64,000 bases of DNA. Origin: Pectobacterium polaris (GTDB lineage Bacteria; Pseudomonadota; Gammaproteobacteria; Enterobacterales; Enterobacteriaceae). The notes beneath the pieces were generated by a model. The model searched no databases and was not told where the DNA came from. It worked only from the letters and a program-made list of their open reading frames with translations. The first letter of the stretch is position 1. Every line of letters starts with the position of its first letter. The stretch spans positions 4,030,001 through 4,094,000 of the forward strand of contig NZ_CP017481.1 of the NCBI RefSeq assembly GCF_002307355.1, written 5' to 3'. The position numbers and the translations under genes are program-made. Of this stretch, positions 39,865 to 50,001 are shown in pieces.

Positions 39865-40371
39865 ATGCGTACGCAATCAATCCGCTCTCACAACATCGAG
39901 CCATCATCGTTTTCTGCAAATCAACACGCTGCGGAGCCTTCGGTTGCCACAGGTGGAATTATCAGCGAAATCGTGTACAACGCCGATCAGCCCATAGTCA
40001 CACACCTGTTATTACCGCTCTTACAGCAGCTAGGCACGCAGTCTCGGTGGCTGTTATGGCTTTCCCCTCAGCAAAAATTGAGCCGCCCTTGGGTACAGCA
40101 ATCTGGGCTCCCGCTGGATAAAATGGTGCAACTCCATCACATCAATCCGCTGTTTACGGTTGATGCCATGGAAAGAGCCTTGCTGACAGGGAATTACAGC
40201 GCTGTTTTATGCTGGTTACCGCACGAATTGACGGAAGAAGAGAAGGTTCGGTTGCGGCACGCCGCACAGGCAGGAAATACGTATGGCTTTATTATGCGGC
40301 CAGAAAGTGCTGGCGGTGACGCCTATAGACTGTTTCCTAGCCTTAAAATTCATTCGACATTGTATCATTAA
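39865..40371 (+). CDS. sulA: SOS cell division inhibitor SulA
   Basis: A 168-residue protein with the SulA pattern [51 protein letters not shown] (read in parts) and a C-terminal HSTLYH, the tail recognised by Lon. SulA binds FtsZ and halts division until DNA is repaired. The LexA box ahead of it shows SOS control, and the Lon-like ycbZ lies in the same neighbourhood but is not known to act on it. Confidence 0.95.
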   Translation: MRTQSIRSHNIEPSSFSANQHAAEPSVATGGIISEIVYNADQPIVTHLLLPLLQQLGTQSRWLLWLSPQQKLSRPWVQQSGLPLDKMVQLHHINPLFTVDAMERALLTGNYSAVLCWLPHELTEEEKVRLRHAAQAGNTYGFIMRPESAGGDAYRLFPSLKIHSTLYH

Positions 40372-40420
40372 GTAAATTAAGAATTTTCTCAGCCCCTTCA
40401 GGTTATATGTCTTGTCGATC

Positions 40421-40449
40421 GCCGCAGAGCGGTATTCTGCGGGCTTTTT
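40421..40449 (+). terminator. Intrinsic terminator of sulA
   Basis: The stem GCCGCAGA/TCTGCGG with a short loop is followed by GCTTTTTG, 50 bases after the sulA stop. Confidence 0.8.
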
Positions 40450-40537
40450 GGGTATATTTAATACAGCTAAAAGGCGTAAGATCTGTCAAAAGCATCTACT
40501 ATTTGTTAGCAAGTATGTATGAATCGTGCGATTTTCT

Positions 40538-40553
40538 TATGACGTAAATCACA
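40538..40553 (+). promoter_or_regulatory. CRP-like site ahead of ompA
   Basis: TATGACGTAAATCACA fits TGTGA-N6-TCACA with one change in the left half and a perfect right half. It ends seven bases before the -35 box of the ompA promoter. CRP control of ompA is known in E. coli. Confidence 0.6.
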
Positions 40554-40559
40554 TCATAC

Positions 40560-40733
40560 TTGTAACTTTCTCATCACGTTGTAGACTTTAACTCGCTGGA
40601 GTTGCTCTTTTATAACGTCAGTTGACTGACAGTGAGTCATAAATAAGGGCAAAGTCTCCGACCAAAGGATTTTAACCAAAGGTTTATTAGCCCTCCGGGT
40701 TAATTGCCGATTTGGATGATAATGAGGCGTAAA
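40560..40733 (+). promoter_or_regulatory. ompA promoter and leader
   Basis: The sequence from TTGTAA (40560-40565) through GTTGTAGACTTTA, with -10 TAGACT at 40582-40587 and a 16-base spacer, is nearly identical to the E. coli ompA promoter. The resulting leader of about 140 bases matches the long stabilising 5' untranslated region known for ompA, and ends with GAGGCG as ribosome site. A MicA pairing site is expected near the start but was not verified. Confidence 0.8.
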
Positions 40734-41819
40734 ATGAAAAAAACAGCTATCGCAGTTGCAGTGGCACTGGCTAGCTTCGCGACCGTCGCGCAAGCAGCTC
40801 CTAAAGACAATACCTGGTACACCGGTGGTAAACTGGGTGTGTCTCAATTCCACGATACTGGTTTCTACGGCAATGGTTACACCGGTATCAACAATAACCC
40901 GATCAAAAGCAAGTTAGGCGCTGGTGCATTTGTTGGTTATCAAGCCAACCCGTACCTGGGCTTTGAAATGGGCTACGATTGGCTGGGCCGCATGAAGTAT
41001 GCAGGTTCTACTGCTAACGCAGCAGACAGCGCAAGCTTCAAAGCACAGGGCATCCAACTGGCTGCCAAACTGAGCTACCCTGTTATGCCTGATCTGGACG
41101 TTTATACTCGTCTGGGCGGTATGGTATGGCGCGCTGACAGCCACGCGGCTATCGGTGGCGGCGACATCAACAACGACGACACTGGCGTTTCCCCGCTGGC
41201 TGCAGTTGGTGTTGAATACGCTATCGACAAAAACTGGGCTACTCGTGTTGACTACCAATGGGTAAGCAACATTGGTGATGCTGGTACCGTTGGTGCCCGT
41301 CCAGACAACCTGCTGATGAGCGTTGGCCTGTCTTACCGTTTCGGCCAGGATGACCGCGTAGCACCAGTTGTTGCTCCGGCTCCGACCCCAGCTCCAGCTC
41401 CAGTTGTTGAAACCAAGCGTTTCACACTGAAATCTGATGTCCTGTTCAACTTCAACAAAGCAACGCTGAAACCAGAAGGCCAGCAATCACTGGATCAACT
41501 GTACACCCAGCTGAGCTCTCTGGATCCGAAAGACGGTTCCGTTGTTGTTCTGGGCTTCACTGACCGTTTAGGTTCAGAGCAATACAACCAAGGCCTGTCT
41601 GAAAAACGTGCACAGAGCGTAGTTGATTACCTGGTTTCTAAAGGTATCCCTGCGAACAAAGTCTCTGCTCGTGGTCTGGGTAAATCTCAACCAGTTACGG
41701 GTTCTACCTGTGACAACGTGAAACCTCGTGCTGCGCTGATCGATTGCCTGGCACCGGATCGTCGCGTAGAGATCGAAGTTAAAGGCATCAAAGACGTTGT
41801 AACTCAGCCTCAGGCTTAA
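40734..41819 (+). CDS. ompA: Outer membrane protein A
   Basis: A 361-residue porin-like structural protein. A 21-residue signal peptide (ending VAQA|APKDN) precedes an eight-stranded beta-barrel, a Pro-Ala hinge ([10 protein letters not shown]), and the periplasmic OmpA domain with the peptidoglycan-binding [21 protein letters not shown]. Codon use is strongly biased to common codons, as expected for an abundant protein. The start at MKKTAIAV matches the family; ten earlier in-frame codons are leader. Confidence 0.97.
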   Translation: MKKTAIAVAVALASFATVAQAAPKDNTWYTGGKLGVSQFHDTGFYGNGYTGINNNPIKSKLGAGAFVGYQANPYLGFEMGYDWLGRMKYAGSTANAADSASFKAQGIQLAAKLSYPVMPDLDVYTRLGGMVWRADSHAAIGGGDINNDDTGVSPLAAVGVEYAIDKNWATRVDYQWVSNIGDAGTVGARPDNLLMSVGLSYRFGQDDRVAPVVAPAPTPAPAPVVETKRFTLKSDVLFNFNKATLKPEGQQSLDQLYTQLSSLDPKDGSVVVLGFTDRLGSEQYNQGLSEKRAQSVVDYLVSKGIPANKVSARGLGKSQPVTGSTCDNVKPRAALIDCLAPDRRVEIEVKGIKDVVTQPQA

Positions 41820-41829
41820 GTTATTAACG

Positions 41830-41863
41830 AAAAAAAAACCTCGCTCCTGCGAGGTTTTTTTTT
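41830..41863 (+). terminator. Bidirectional terminator between ompA and matP
   Basis: The stem ACCTCGC/GCGAGGT with a TCCT loop lies between runs of eight A and nine T, so it ends transcripts from both sides. Confidence 0.95.
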
Positions 41864-41899
41864 GCGTGTTTATCAGCGCGATAAATGACAAAAAACCAA

Positions 41900-42358
41900 T
41901 CACGTTTCGTCTTTATTCAGAATAGCTTTAAGATCCTGTTTAAGCAGCGACATCTGGCTGGCATATTTTTCTTTGTGCTCAGCGTCTTCGATTAACTGCA
42001 CAATCGTTTCTGATAAGGTCACTCCGCGTCTTTGAGCGAGAGCAGCAAGGCGCTGCCAGACCAGATATTCCAGATCGATCGATTTCTTGCGTGTATGCTG
42101 GTGCTCTGCGTTGAAATGACGTTTACGCCGTGCACGAATCGTTTGCTTCATCCGGTTTTCTAAGGTGGGATTCATGCATTGCGCAATCCACTCCAGCACT
42201 TTAACCGGCTGATTTTCCATTTTAAGCAATGCCTGTACCGCGTCATCCGCAGCGCTTTGCTCAAGAAAACGCGTAATTTCTTCTCCCTCCCGATGCTTCT
42301 TCACCAGGTATTTCCATTTCCACCCGCACTCAAGATTTTCTAGTTGTTGATATTTCAT
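41900..42358 (-). CDS. matP: Macrodomain Ter organiser MatP
   Basis: A 152-residue DNA-binding protein that binds matS sites and compacts the replication-terminus macrodomain. It has the N-terminal four-helix part ([26 protein letters not shown]), the basic [30 protein letters not shown] with a ribbon-helix-helix, and a C-terminal coiled coil. Position between ompA and ycbZ equals E. coli. Confidence 0.95.
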   Translation of the reverse strand: MKYQQLENLECGWKWKYLVKKHREGEEITRFLEQSAADDAVQALLKMENQPVKVLEWIAQCMNPTLENRMKQTIRARRKRHFNAEHQHTRKKSIDLEYLVWQRLAALAQRRGVTLSETIVQLIEDAEHKEKYASQMSLLKQDLKAILNKDET

Positions 42359-42577
42359 ATTAAATTCTTCAGTGACCGCGTAACGTGACTTTCAGCATAA
42401 CAGTTTTCCCTGATTTTGACCGCTTTCTGGCGGCTTTCTGACAGCTTTTAAGACGATTAACCAAACGCAGTCTAAGCCTCAATATATGAAAGATGACGGA
42501 GAGATGACTCTCCTTATGCGAAGTGCGCATTATTCTTGTATAATCACGCTTTTCCTTCAGACGATTACATTGATACT

Positions 42578-44305
42578 TTGACCAGTAACCGACTCTCATG
42601 GCAGCATTTACTGCCTAATAATACGCCTTATCAAACGCTATTCACTCAGGCAGCTCAACTTGCTCCTGCTGAATTCTCCGCTATTCAGTCGCGTCTGGCA
42701 GACAGCCTGACGCTCTTTTGCCACCCTCGATCTCCTTCGCGCTTTATGCTGTTGAAAGCGCAAGAGAATGATGAATATATGGCATTGATCGCCCGTGCGC
42801 TGAGCGCCATCAGGCCAGACTCCGGGGCGATACATGGCAGTAAATATATCATTGAGGGTCGTCATATTCGGGTCGAACCCGCCACACAGCCTGCGGACAA
42901 CTTTGCCGCACAGCAGCTCTGTGGCTATCAGGAATGGATTGAATCTGAACAGCTCTTCGGCTGCGTACGCAGTTTTCACGATGAAATCACGCTGCACCCA
43001 GGGCTGATTCATCAGGTTAATGGCGGTACGTTGATCCTGTCAGCCAGAGCACTGCTGGCTCAGCCTCTGATGTGGCTGCGTCTGAAGCAGATTATGGCTG
43101 AAGGCATCTATCGTTGGCAGTCACCAGACGAGCGCAAGCCGCTTCCTGTTGATGTGCCACCGATGCCGCTTGATATTCGCCTAATTATTCTCGGTGACCG
43201 CGAAAGTCTGGCAGATATTCATGATATGGAACCGGAATTAGGCGAACACGCTATTTACGGCGAGTTCGAAGCGCAATTGCAGCTGATTGAAACGGATGAT
43301 ATGGCGCGCTGGTGTACCTACATCAATGCACTGTGCAGCGAAAATCAACTACCGCTGCTGGACGCAGATGCCTGGCCTGCATTGGTCAACATTGCAGTGC
43401 GCTACAGCGGCGATCAGGGCAATTTGCCATTATGTCCGCGCTGGCTAATCGGCCAGTTAAAATATGCGTCTCTGTACGCCAGAGATGGTCAGATCACGGA
43501 GCAGGCGCTGGTTGACGCCGTTGCTGCCCGCCAATGGCGTGAAGGCTACCTCCGCGAGCGCATGCAGGATGAAATAGAATTAGGCCAGATCCTGATCGAA
43601 ACGGAAGGCGAAGTTGTCGGCCAGATTAATGGACTTTCCGTATTGGAATTCCCTGGCTACCCCGTTGCCTTTGGCGAGCCGACGCGTATCAGCTGCGTAG
43701 TTCACGCTGGCGACGGTGAATTCACCGACGTTGAGCGCAAAGCCGAACTGGCTGGCAATTTGCACGCCAAGGGTATGATGATCATGCAGGCGTTTCTGAT
43801 TACGGAACTGGAACTTGATCAACAGCTTCCCTTCTCAGCGTCTATGGTCTTCGAACAATCGTACAGCGAAGTTGACGGTGACAGTGCCTCATTGGCAGAG
43901 CTATGTGCGCTGATTAGCGCCCTCTCCTTGCGGCCGATCAATCAGCAGTTCGCCGTGACCGGTTCCGTCGATCAATTTGGTCATGTGCAGCCGATTGGCG
44001 GCGTGAATGAGAAAATCGAAGGTTTCTTTGAAGTCTGCCAGCGTCGTGGATTGACGGGAACGCAGGGCGTGATTTTACCTGCGGCTAATTTACGCCATCT
44101 CTGTTTACAGGAAGATGTCGTTGAAGCGGTACGCGAAGGGAAATTCCATTTGTTCCCGGTAGAAACTGCGCCGGAAGCGGTGTCATTATTGACCAATTTC
44201 GCTTATGACGATGAACAGCAGCCAAACCTGTTGTCCGCCATTCGTGAGCGAATTGGACAGATTTCACCGCAAGAGCGTAGACGTTTCCCTTGGTTTTTCC
44301 GTTAA
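42578..44305 (+). CDS. ycbZ: Lon-like putative ATP-dependent protease YcbZ
   Basis: A 575-residue protein with a degenerate AAA-like region and a C-terminal Lon protease domain. The catalytic serine is in EQSYSEVDGDSASLAELCALISAL and the lysine in GGVNEKIEGFFEVC. Unlike Lon it lacks a clear Walker A motif. The frame opens at 42536, but a TATAAT -10 box covers those first codons. I choose TTG at 42578, which gives TSNRLSWQHLLPN, matching the E. coli N-terminus; no strong ribosome site is seen. Substrates are unknown. Confidence 0.85.
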   Translation: MTSNRLSWQHLLPNNTPYQTLFTQAAQLAPAEFSAIQSRLADSLTLFCHPRSPSRFMLLKAQENDEYMALIARALSAIRPDSGAIHGSKYIIEGRHIRVEPATQPADNFAAQQLCGYQEWIESEQLFGCVRSFHDEITLHPGLIHQVNGGTLILSARALLAQPLMWLRLKQIMAEGIYRWQSPDERKPLPVDVPPMPLDIRLIILGDRESLADIHDMEPELGEHAIYGEFEAQLQLIETDDMARWCTYINALCSENQLPLLDADAWPALVNIAVRYSGDQGNLPLCPRWLIGQLKYASLYARDGQITEQALVDAVAARQWREGYLRERMQDEIELGQILIETEGEVVGQINGLSVLEFPGYPVAFGEPTRISCVVHAGDGEFTDVERKAELAGNLHAKGMMIMQAFLITELELDQQLPFSASMVFEQSYSEVDGDSASLAELCALISALSLRPINQQFAVTGSVDQFGHVQPIGGVNEKIEGFFEVCQRRGLTGTQGVILPAANLRHLCLQEDVVEAVREGKFHLFPVETAPEAVSLLTNFAYDDEQQPNLLSAIRERIGQISPQERRRFPWFFR

Positions 44306-44308
44306 ACC

Positions 44309-44325
44309 AACTGGTTCAACCAGAC
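44309..44325 (+). promoter_or_regulatory. FadR-like operator of fabA
   Basis: AACTGGTTCAACCAGAC matches the FadR consensus AACTGGTCNGACCAGTT at 12 of 16 fixed positions, including both half-site cores. FadR activates fabA in E. coli from such a site near -40. Confidence 0.75.
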
Positions 44326-44340
44326 GCAACAGACTTGCCC

Positions 44341-44358
44341 AGCGTACAGGTGTACGCT
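44341..44358 (+). promoter_or_regulatory. FabR-type palindrome of fabA
   Basis: AGCGTACAGGTGTACGCT has 8-bp arms that are exact inverses around a GG centre. It is of the type bound by the unsaturated-fatty-acid repressor FabR upstream of fabA and fabB, and sits directly downstream of the FadR-like site. Confidence 0.85.
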
Positions 44359-44396
44359 AACCTGCGTGCTTCATTAAAACAAGGCTTACAGAGACC

Positions 44397-44915
44397 ATGG
44401 TAGATAAACGCGAATCCTATACAAAAGAAGACCTCCTTGCCTCCAGTCGTGGTGAACTGTTCGGCCCGCAAGGCCCTCAGTTACCTGCCCCTAACATGCT
44501 AATGATGGACCGCGTCGTTAAAATGACGGAAGACGGCGGTAAGTATGGCAAAGGCTATGTGGAAGCCGAATTGGATATCACGCCTGACCTGTGGTTCTTC
44601 GGTTGCCATTTCATCGGCGATCCGGTGATGCCAGGTTGTCTCGGTCTGGATGCGATGTGGCAATTAGTCGGATTTTATCTGGGCTGGCTGGGCGGCGAAG
44701 GCAAAGGCCGCGCGCTCGGCGTAGGTGAAGTTAAATTCACCGGACAAGTGCTGCCGACAGCGAAAAAAGTGACTTATCGCATTCACTTCAAACGCGTGAT
44801 CAATCGCCGCTTGGTGATGGGTATTGCTGATGGTGAAGTGTGGGTTGACGGTCACCAAATCTATACCGCTGACGAACTGAAAGTGGGTCTGTTCAAAGAC
44901 ACCAGCGCTTTCTAA
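44397..44915 (+). CDS. fabA: 3-hydroxydecanoyl-ACP dehydratase/isomerase
   Basis: A 172-residue hotdog-fold enzyme that makes the cis double bond for unsaturated fatty acids. The active-site His71 is in [13 protein letters not shown] and Asp85 in LGLDAMWQL. Length and sequence match E. coli FabA. It is monocistronic, with FadR-like and FabR-like sites ahead and a terminator behind. Confidence 0.97.
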   Translation: MVDKRESYTKEDLLASSRGELFGPQGPQLPAPNMLMMDRVVKMTEDGGKYGKGYVEAELDITPDLWFFGCHFIGDPVMPGCLGLDAMWQLVGFYLGWLGGEGKGRALGVGEVKFTGQVLPTAKKVTYRIHFKRVINRRLVMGIADGEVWVDGHQIYTADELKVGLFKDTSAF

Positions 44916-44930
44916 GCAGCAGATAGCACT

Positions 44931-44958
44931 GCGGGCGAAAACCTTTTCGCCCGCGTTA
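44931..44958 (+). terminator. Intrinsic terminator of fabA
   Basis: A perfect 11-bp stem (GCGGGCGAAAA/TTTTCGCCCGC) with a CC loop, 15 bases after the stop. The T run after the stem is short. Confidence 0.8.
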
Positions 44959-45009
44959 TCCATTTATTTATCCGATATTCTCTCACCACAGCCTAAATCA
45001 CTCGCCCTA

Positions 45010-45663
45010 TCATGATGGACTTTTCAGTTCATTGGTGATCGACTGCCGTACGTCTTGCGGTATCTTCAATTCAGTCGCTAGCGCATCCAGATAGCTTTTC
45101 TCCATGAAGTGATCGACATCAATGACCGCGCAGCTCAGGAAGTAAACCTCAAGCGCCTCTTCCTCATTCTTCACATCTTTCGCCAGCAAAATCGGGTCAA
45201 GCGGTTGTTCTATGGCTTCCTGTACCCAGCGGTGAGCTTCACTGCCCAGTTGCAGTTGCTGAATATTTTCATCAATACGCTGTTTCTCGGTTGCATCAAT
45301 ATGGCCGTCACTCTTGGCAGCAAAAACCAGAGCCTGAATCAGGCGACGGGCGCGGATATTGTCAGCTGAGGACTGGGTACCAAACTGTGGATCGTCCTGA
45401 TGTGTGTCGCGAACGCGTTTTTTATACTGGTTCCACAACACCACACCCGCCGCTGCACTACCGCCAATGATCAACGCATTTTTACCCAATGAACCCATGA
45501 TTTTCCGCGTGGATTTATTCGATAACAACACACCCGCCAAACCACCCAGCGCAGCAGGCTTCAGCATGTCGCCCAAATTGCCGTTTTTTCCCCCTTGATG
45601 CTGATTCCCCTGCTTGCTAACGGAACCTAATAAGCCCTGAATCTGTTGCAGCCAATTATTCAT
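45010..45663 (-). CDS. DUF533 inner membrane protein (YebE-like)
   Basis: A 217-residue protein. The N-terminal part is Gly/Gln-rich with one hydrophobic segment (residues 55-80, NALIIGGSAAAGVVLWNQYKKR), and the C-terminal 120 residues form a TerB-like helical domain (ARRLIQALVFAAKSDGHIDATEKQRID). This is the DUF533/YebE layout, whose function is unknown. The start at 45663 is preferred because the GAGGA site touches the ATG at 45669. Confidence 0.83.
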   Translation of the reverse strand: MNNWLQQIQGLLGSVSKQGNQHQGGKNGNLGDMLKPAALGGLAGVLLSNKSTRKIMGSLGKNALIIGGSAAAGVVLWNQYKKRVRDTHQDDPQFGTQSSADNIRARRLIQALVFAAKSDGHIDATEKQRIDENIQQLQLGSEAHRWVQEAIEQPLDPILLAKDVKNEEEALEVYFLSCAVIDVDHFMEKSYLDALATELKIPQDVRQSITNELKSPS

Positions 45664-45821
45664 TTTCATTCCTCAAGGAAAAGTGACATCACTGATGGCG
45701 ATGTCACTCATAGTAATGGTGCAGAAGGTGTTTGTTTGTCAGATTGTGTATAGCAATGAAAAGTATGGACCGCGCTTTCTCTACGGTCCATCTGGCGCTC
45801 CATCTTACTATGTAGGAAACA

Positions 45822-47501
45822 TTACGAAGCTGGCTTCAGCGGTGCTTTTCTCACTGGGGTATTGCCGGAAACATAGTAGCGTGCTTTGCTGCGCGGCAGC
45901 GCCTGACGCCGGCGGATTCGGTCAGCAATTTTCTCGGCAATCATGATGGTTGTCGCGTTCAGATTACCGGTAATAATTTGCGGCATGATGGAGGCATCCA
46001 CTACGCGTAGCCCTTCCATACCATGAACTCGGCCTTGCCCATCAACCACCGCCATCTCATCCTCACCCATCTTACAGGAACAGGAGGGATGGAATGCCGT
46101 CTCGGCGTGATTGCGGATAAACTCGTCCAGTTCCTCATCAGTCTGAACTTCCAGGCCGGGGCTGATCTCTCGCCCACGGTATTTATCCAGCGCTGGCTGC
46201 GCCATAATTTCACGCGTAATGCGGATCGCATCGCGAAATTCCTGCCAATCCTGCTCCGTCGACATATAGTTGAACAAGATGCTCGGGTGCTCACGGGCGT
46301 CTTTGGATCGCACCTGTACACGCCCCCGGCTGAGTGAGCGCATGGAGCCGACGTGCGCCTGAAATCCGTGCTCTTTCACCGCATTACTGCCGTTGTAATT
46401 AATCGCGACGGGCAAGAAGTGGTACTGAATATTCGGCCAGGTGAACTCATCCCGACTACGAATAAACCCCCCCGCTTCGAACTGGTTGCTAGCCCCAACA
46501 CCAGTGCCGTTGAACAACCATTCCGCGCCGATTTTTGGCTGGTTAAACCACTGCAACGCCGGATACAGCGATACTGGCTCTTTGCAGGCATACTGCAAAT
46601 ACATTTCCAGATGGTCCTGCAAGTTCTCACCGACGCCGGGCAAATCGTGCACCACGGGAATATCAAGACGCTGAAGCAAGTCTTTCGGTCCCACGCCGGA
46701 ACGTTGCAGGATTTGCGGCGAAGCAATGGCACCTGCACACAGCAGCACCTCACGGCGAGCCTTCGCCGTCTGCGCACTTTCCCCTTTAAAGTAAGCCACG
46801 CCAATGGCACGTTTTCCGTCGAAGAGAATCTTGTCGGTTAAGGCATGCGTCACGATGGTCAGATTCTTACGGCTTTTTGCCTGATCCAAATAACCTCTCG
46901 CGGTACTGGCGCGACGTCCCTTCGGCGTGACGGTTCTGTCCATCGGCCCAAAGCCTTCCTGCTGATAGCCGTTAAGATCGTCCGTACGCGGATAACCCGC
47001 CTGTACGCCCGCCTCAACCATCGCGTGAAACAGTTCGTTGTTTCCCATCTTCGGCGTTGTCACTGAAACAGGACCGCTTGCGCCATGGTAGTCATTCGAT
47101 CCCACATCCCGCGCTTCCGCTTTACGGAAATACGGCAGGCAGTCAAGGTAACTCCAGTCTTCCAGACCCGGCATGGTCGCCCAGTTATCAAAATCCATCG
47201 CATTGCCACGGATGTAGCACATGCCGTTAATCAGCGATGAACCACCCAGCCCTTTGCCGCGACCACATTCCATACGGCGATTATTCATGTGAGGTTCTGG
47301 GTCGGTTTCATAAGCCCAGTTATAGCGCTTCCCCTGCAATGGGAAAGCCAATGCCGCAGGCATTTGCGTGCGAAAATCCAGCCGATAGTCCGGGCCACCA
47401 GCCTCAAGCAGCAGCACGCTTACGTCGCTTTCTTCTGTTAAACGCGTTGCCAGCACGTTGCCGGCAGAACCAGCGCCGATAATGATGTAATCATATTCCA
47501 T
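45822..47501 (-). CDS. betA: Choline dehydrogenase
   Basis: A 559-residue GMC-family flavoprotein that oxidises choline to betaine aldehyde at the membrane. The FAD site GAGSAG is at residues 9-14, the GMC signatures are in [21 protein letters not shown] (read in parts) and [13 protein letters not shown], and the late active-site histidine is in [13 protein letters not shown]. The frame extends 64 codons upstream into the betB end without support. It follows betB by 19 bases in the betIBA-type group; the product glycine betaine protects against osmotic stress. Confidence 0.96.
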   Translation of the reverse strand: MEYDYIIIGAGSAGNVLATRLTEESDVSVLLLEAGGPDYRLDFRTQMPAALAFPLQGKRYNWAYETDPEPHMNNRRMECGRGKGLGGSSLINGMCYIRGNAMDFDNWATMPGLEDWSYLDCLPYFRKAEARDVGSNDYHGASGPVSVTTPKMGNNELFHAMVEAGVQAGYPRTDDLNGYQQEGFGPMDRTVTPKGRRASTARGYLDQAKSRKNLTIVTHALTDKILFDGKRAIGVAYFKGESAQTAKARREVLLCAGAIASPQILQRSGVGPKDLLQRLDIPVVHDLPGVGENLQDHLEMYLQYACKEPVSLYPALQWFNQPKIGAEWLFNGTGVGASNQFEAGGFIRSRDEFTWPNIQYHFLPVAINYNGSNAVKEHGFQAHVGSMRSLSRGRVQVRSKDAREHPSILFNYMSTEQDWQEFRDAIRITREIMAQPALDKYRGREISPGLEVQTDEELDEFIRNHAETAFHPSCSCKMGEDEMAVVDGQGRVHGMEGLRVVDASIMPQIITGNLNATTIMIAEKIADRIRRRQALPRSKARYYVSGNTPVRKAPLKPAS

Positions 47502-47520
47502 TAGGCTTTCTCCCCTTCGT

Positions 47521-48993
47521 TTAAAATACCGAGCGGAATTCACCCAGTTCAACCTGTATCGATTTAATTTGCGTATAGTGTTCCAATGTTGTGATGCCGT
47601 TTTCACGTCCGACACCCGAATGTTTGTAGCCGCCCACAGGCATTTCAGCCGGAGACTCACCCCAGGTGTTGATCCAGCAAATCCCGGCCTCAAGCTGATG
47701 AATAACCCGATGTGCCCGATTCAGATCGCTGGTCACGATGCCAGCCGCCAGCCCATACTCGCTATCATTAGCACGGCGGATAACCTCATCCTCATTCTGA
47801 TATGTCAGAATGCTCATGACCGGGCCAAAGATTTCCTCGCGCACAATCTTCATATCATCCCGGCAATCGGTGAACACCGTCGGGGCAACGAACGCGCCTT
47901 GCGCATACTTCTCGTCAGCCATCGGTTCGCCGCCCACCAGCACGCGAGCACCTTCACGCTTCCCGCTTTCGATGTAACGCAGTACGGATTCTCTGTGCGG
48001 GAAGCTGACCAGCGGACCAAAATTCACCTGCTCGTCAGTCGGGTCACCAATCCGGATACGCTGAACACGCGCCAGAATTTTTTCCTCAAACTGCGCCTGC
48101 AATGCCTGCGGAATGAAGACGCGTGTCCCGTTAGTACACACCTGACCTGAGCTGAAGAAATTCGCCATCATGGCGATATCCGCCGCCTTATCCAGATCGG
48201 CATCAGCAAAAATGATCAGTGGCGATTTTCCGCCCAGTTCCATCGTGACGTCTTTCAGGGTCGAGCCCGCGGCATTGGCCATTACCGTTTTCCCGCTGGC
48301 GATCCCACCGGTGAAAGAGACTTTGGCAATACCTGGATGCGTGGTTAGTGCCTGACCAACGGATTTCCCCGTTCCTGTCAGCACGTTGAATACGCCAGCC
48401 GGTAGCCCAGCCTCGGTATAGATTTCCGCCAGTTTTAGCGCGGTGAGCGACGTGACTTCACTGGGTTTGAAGATCATTGCATTACCTGCCGCCAGCGCAG
48501 GGGCGGATTTCCACAATGCGATCTGAATGGGGTAGTTCCAGGCACCGATACCCGCGACCACGCCAAGTGGTTCACGACGGGTGTAGGCGAATGAAGTATC
48601 ACGCAGCGGGATCTGCTGACCTTCCAGCATAGGAATCAGCCCTGCGTAGTACTCCAGAACATCCGCACCAGTCACGATATCGACGGTTCGGGTTTCTGAG
48701 AGCGGCTTGCCGGTATCGTGCGTTTCAAGCAAAGCGAGTTCATCGTTACGCTCACGCAGGATATCCACGGCGCGGCGTAAAATGCGCGAACGCTCCATCG
48801 CCGTCATCGCCGCCCATACTTTCTGCCCTGCGGTTGCTGCACTGACCGCACGGTCAACATCAGCAGCAGTGGCCGACTGAATGTGAGCAATGATGTCGCC
48901 ATTCGCGGGGTTAATCGCCTCAAACGTATCGTCACCCGTGCTATCGACATAAGCGCCGTTGATATAAAGCTGTTGTAAACCGTAGTGAGACAT
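47521..48993 (-). CDS. betB: Betaine aldehyde dehydrogenase
   Basis: A 490-residue NAD(P)-dependent aldehyde dehydrogenase that makes glycine betaine. The catalytic glutamate is in [12 protein letters not shown], the cysteine in [15 protein letters not shown], and the cofactor loop in [11 protein letters not shown]. The start at 48993 ([13 protein letters not shown]) equals the E. coli length. It lies between betI and betA in a single transcriptional direction. Confidence 0.96.
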   Translation of the reverse strand: MSHYGLQQLYINGAYVDSTGDDTFEAINPANGDIIAHIQSATAADVDRAVSAATAGQKVWAAMTAMERSRILRRAVDILRERNDELALLETHDTGKPLSETRTVDIVTGADVLEYYAGLIPMLEGQQIPLRDTSFAYTRREPLGVVAGIGAWNYPIQIALWKSAPALAAGNAMIFKPSEVTSLTALKLAEIYTEAGLPAGVFNVLTGTGKSVGQALTTHPGIAKVSFTGGIASGKTVMANAAGSTLKDVTMELGGKSPLIIFADADLDKAADIAMMANFFSSGQVCTNGTRVFIPQALQAQFEEKILARVQRIRIGDPTDEQVNFGPLVSFPHRESVLRYIESGKREGARVLVGGEPMADEKYAQGAFVAPTVFTDCRDDMKIVREEIFGPVMSILTYQNEDEVIRRANDSEYGLAAGIVTSDLNRAHRVIHQLEAGICWINTWGESPAEMPVGGYKHSGVGRENGITTLEHYTQIKSIQVELGEFRSVF

Positions 48994-49061
48994 AAATTCT
49001 CCTGTCTGATGGCAGCCCGAACGCACGTCCGGGCAGAAAAGGCAAAAATGATAAGGAAGGG

Positions 49062-49649
49062 TTACGTGCGGACGAGCTGCTGTTCGATATAGTCGTAGGT
49101 AATGCTCAGTGCTTCTTCGCGGTTGAAGGCCTCATGGCTTAGCGCACCACGCAGCCACAGCCCATCGATCAGACCTGCCAGCCCTTTTGCTGCAACACGC
49201 GCGCTATCCTTCGGCAAACAGTGGCTGAACTCGACACACAGGTTGGAGTAAAGTCGCCGATCGTTAACCTGCTGTAGCCGATGGAGCATGGGGGAATGCA
49301 GGCTACTGGCCCAAAACGCCAGCCAAGTTTTCATCGCCGCGCTATTCGTCTGGCTATCATCAAAATTCCCCTGAACAATCGCCCGCAAACGTGCGCGAGG
49401 CGTATTTTCTGTCAGGTTCAGCAACCTTGATTTTACCGCCAGCCCCAGATGACTAATCAGATAGCGCATCGTCGCTTCCAGTAAGCCATTTTTATCGCGG
49501 AAGTAATGACTGATGATCCCATTCGACACTCCCGCACGTCGGGCAATCTGTACGATTGAGGCATCATGCATCCCCACATCGTTAATCGCGGCCAGCGTCG
49601 CTTCGATGAGTTGCTGCCGTCTGATAGGCTGCATTCCGACTTTAGGCAC
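49062..49649 (-). CDS. betI: Choline-responsive repressor BetI
   Basis: A 195-residue TetR-family repressor. The N-terminal helix-turn-helix is in [33 protein letters not shown] (residues 32-64), and the C-terminal domain binds choline. It represses betIBA and the divergent betT until choline is present. A palindrome that fits its operator lies in the betI-betT gap. Gene order betI-betB-betA opposite betT equals E. coli. Confidence 0.95.
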   Translation of the reverse strand: MPKVGMQPIRRQQLIEATLAAINDVGMHDASIVQIARRAGVSNGIISHYFRDKNGLLEATMRYLISHLGLAVKSRLLNLTENTPRARLRAIVQGNFDDSQTNSAAMKTWLAFWASSLHSPMLHRLQQVNDRRLYSNLCVEFSHCLPKDSARVAAKGLAGLIDGLWLRGALSHEAFNREEALSITYDYIEQQLVRT

Positions 49650-49748
49650 CGCACTTCCTCTTCATTTTCTTCCCTTCATTTTTGCCTGATGAATCACGGT
49701 AAACGACGGTGATTCATGCTCCGATTTGTCCTATTAAACTTTTTTTTG

Positions 49749-49762
49749 ATTGAACGTTCAAT
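49749..49762 (+). promoter_or_regulatory. BetI-type operator in the betI-betT region
   Basis: ATTGAACGTTCAAT is a perfect 14-base palindrome in the 352-base divergent region. The known BetI site in E. coli has the same TGAACGT core. The rest of this region (49763-50001) is AT-rich and holds the betT promoter, which I did not place. Confidence 0.85.
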
Positions 49763-50001
49763 AAAAAATGAATATCTTTTATTGCTGAAAGGTTAAAAAT
49801 TCGTATCAATTATCATGAAAAATGGTGTGAGCTCAGACGATAACTCCGCCTTAAAAAGAATAATTTCTTTTTTGTTCTGACAACCTTCTTCAACGGAAAG
49901 CGTACTCAGCGGATGTCCTGCGCCATATTCTTTATATGCGCTAAGCGCGCTTCGTGGAGAGAGGAATCAGAGTATCTGTTCACGTCACGCAAGGGATAAC
50001 C

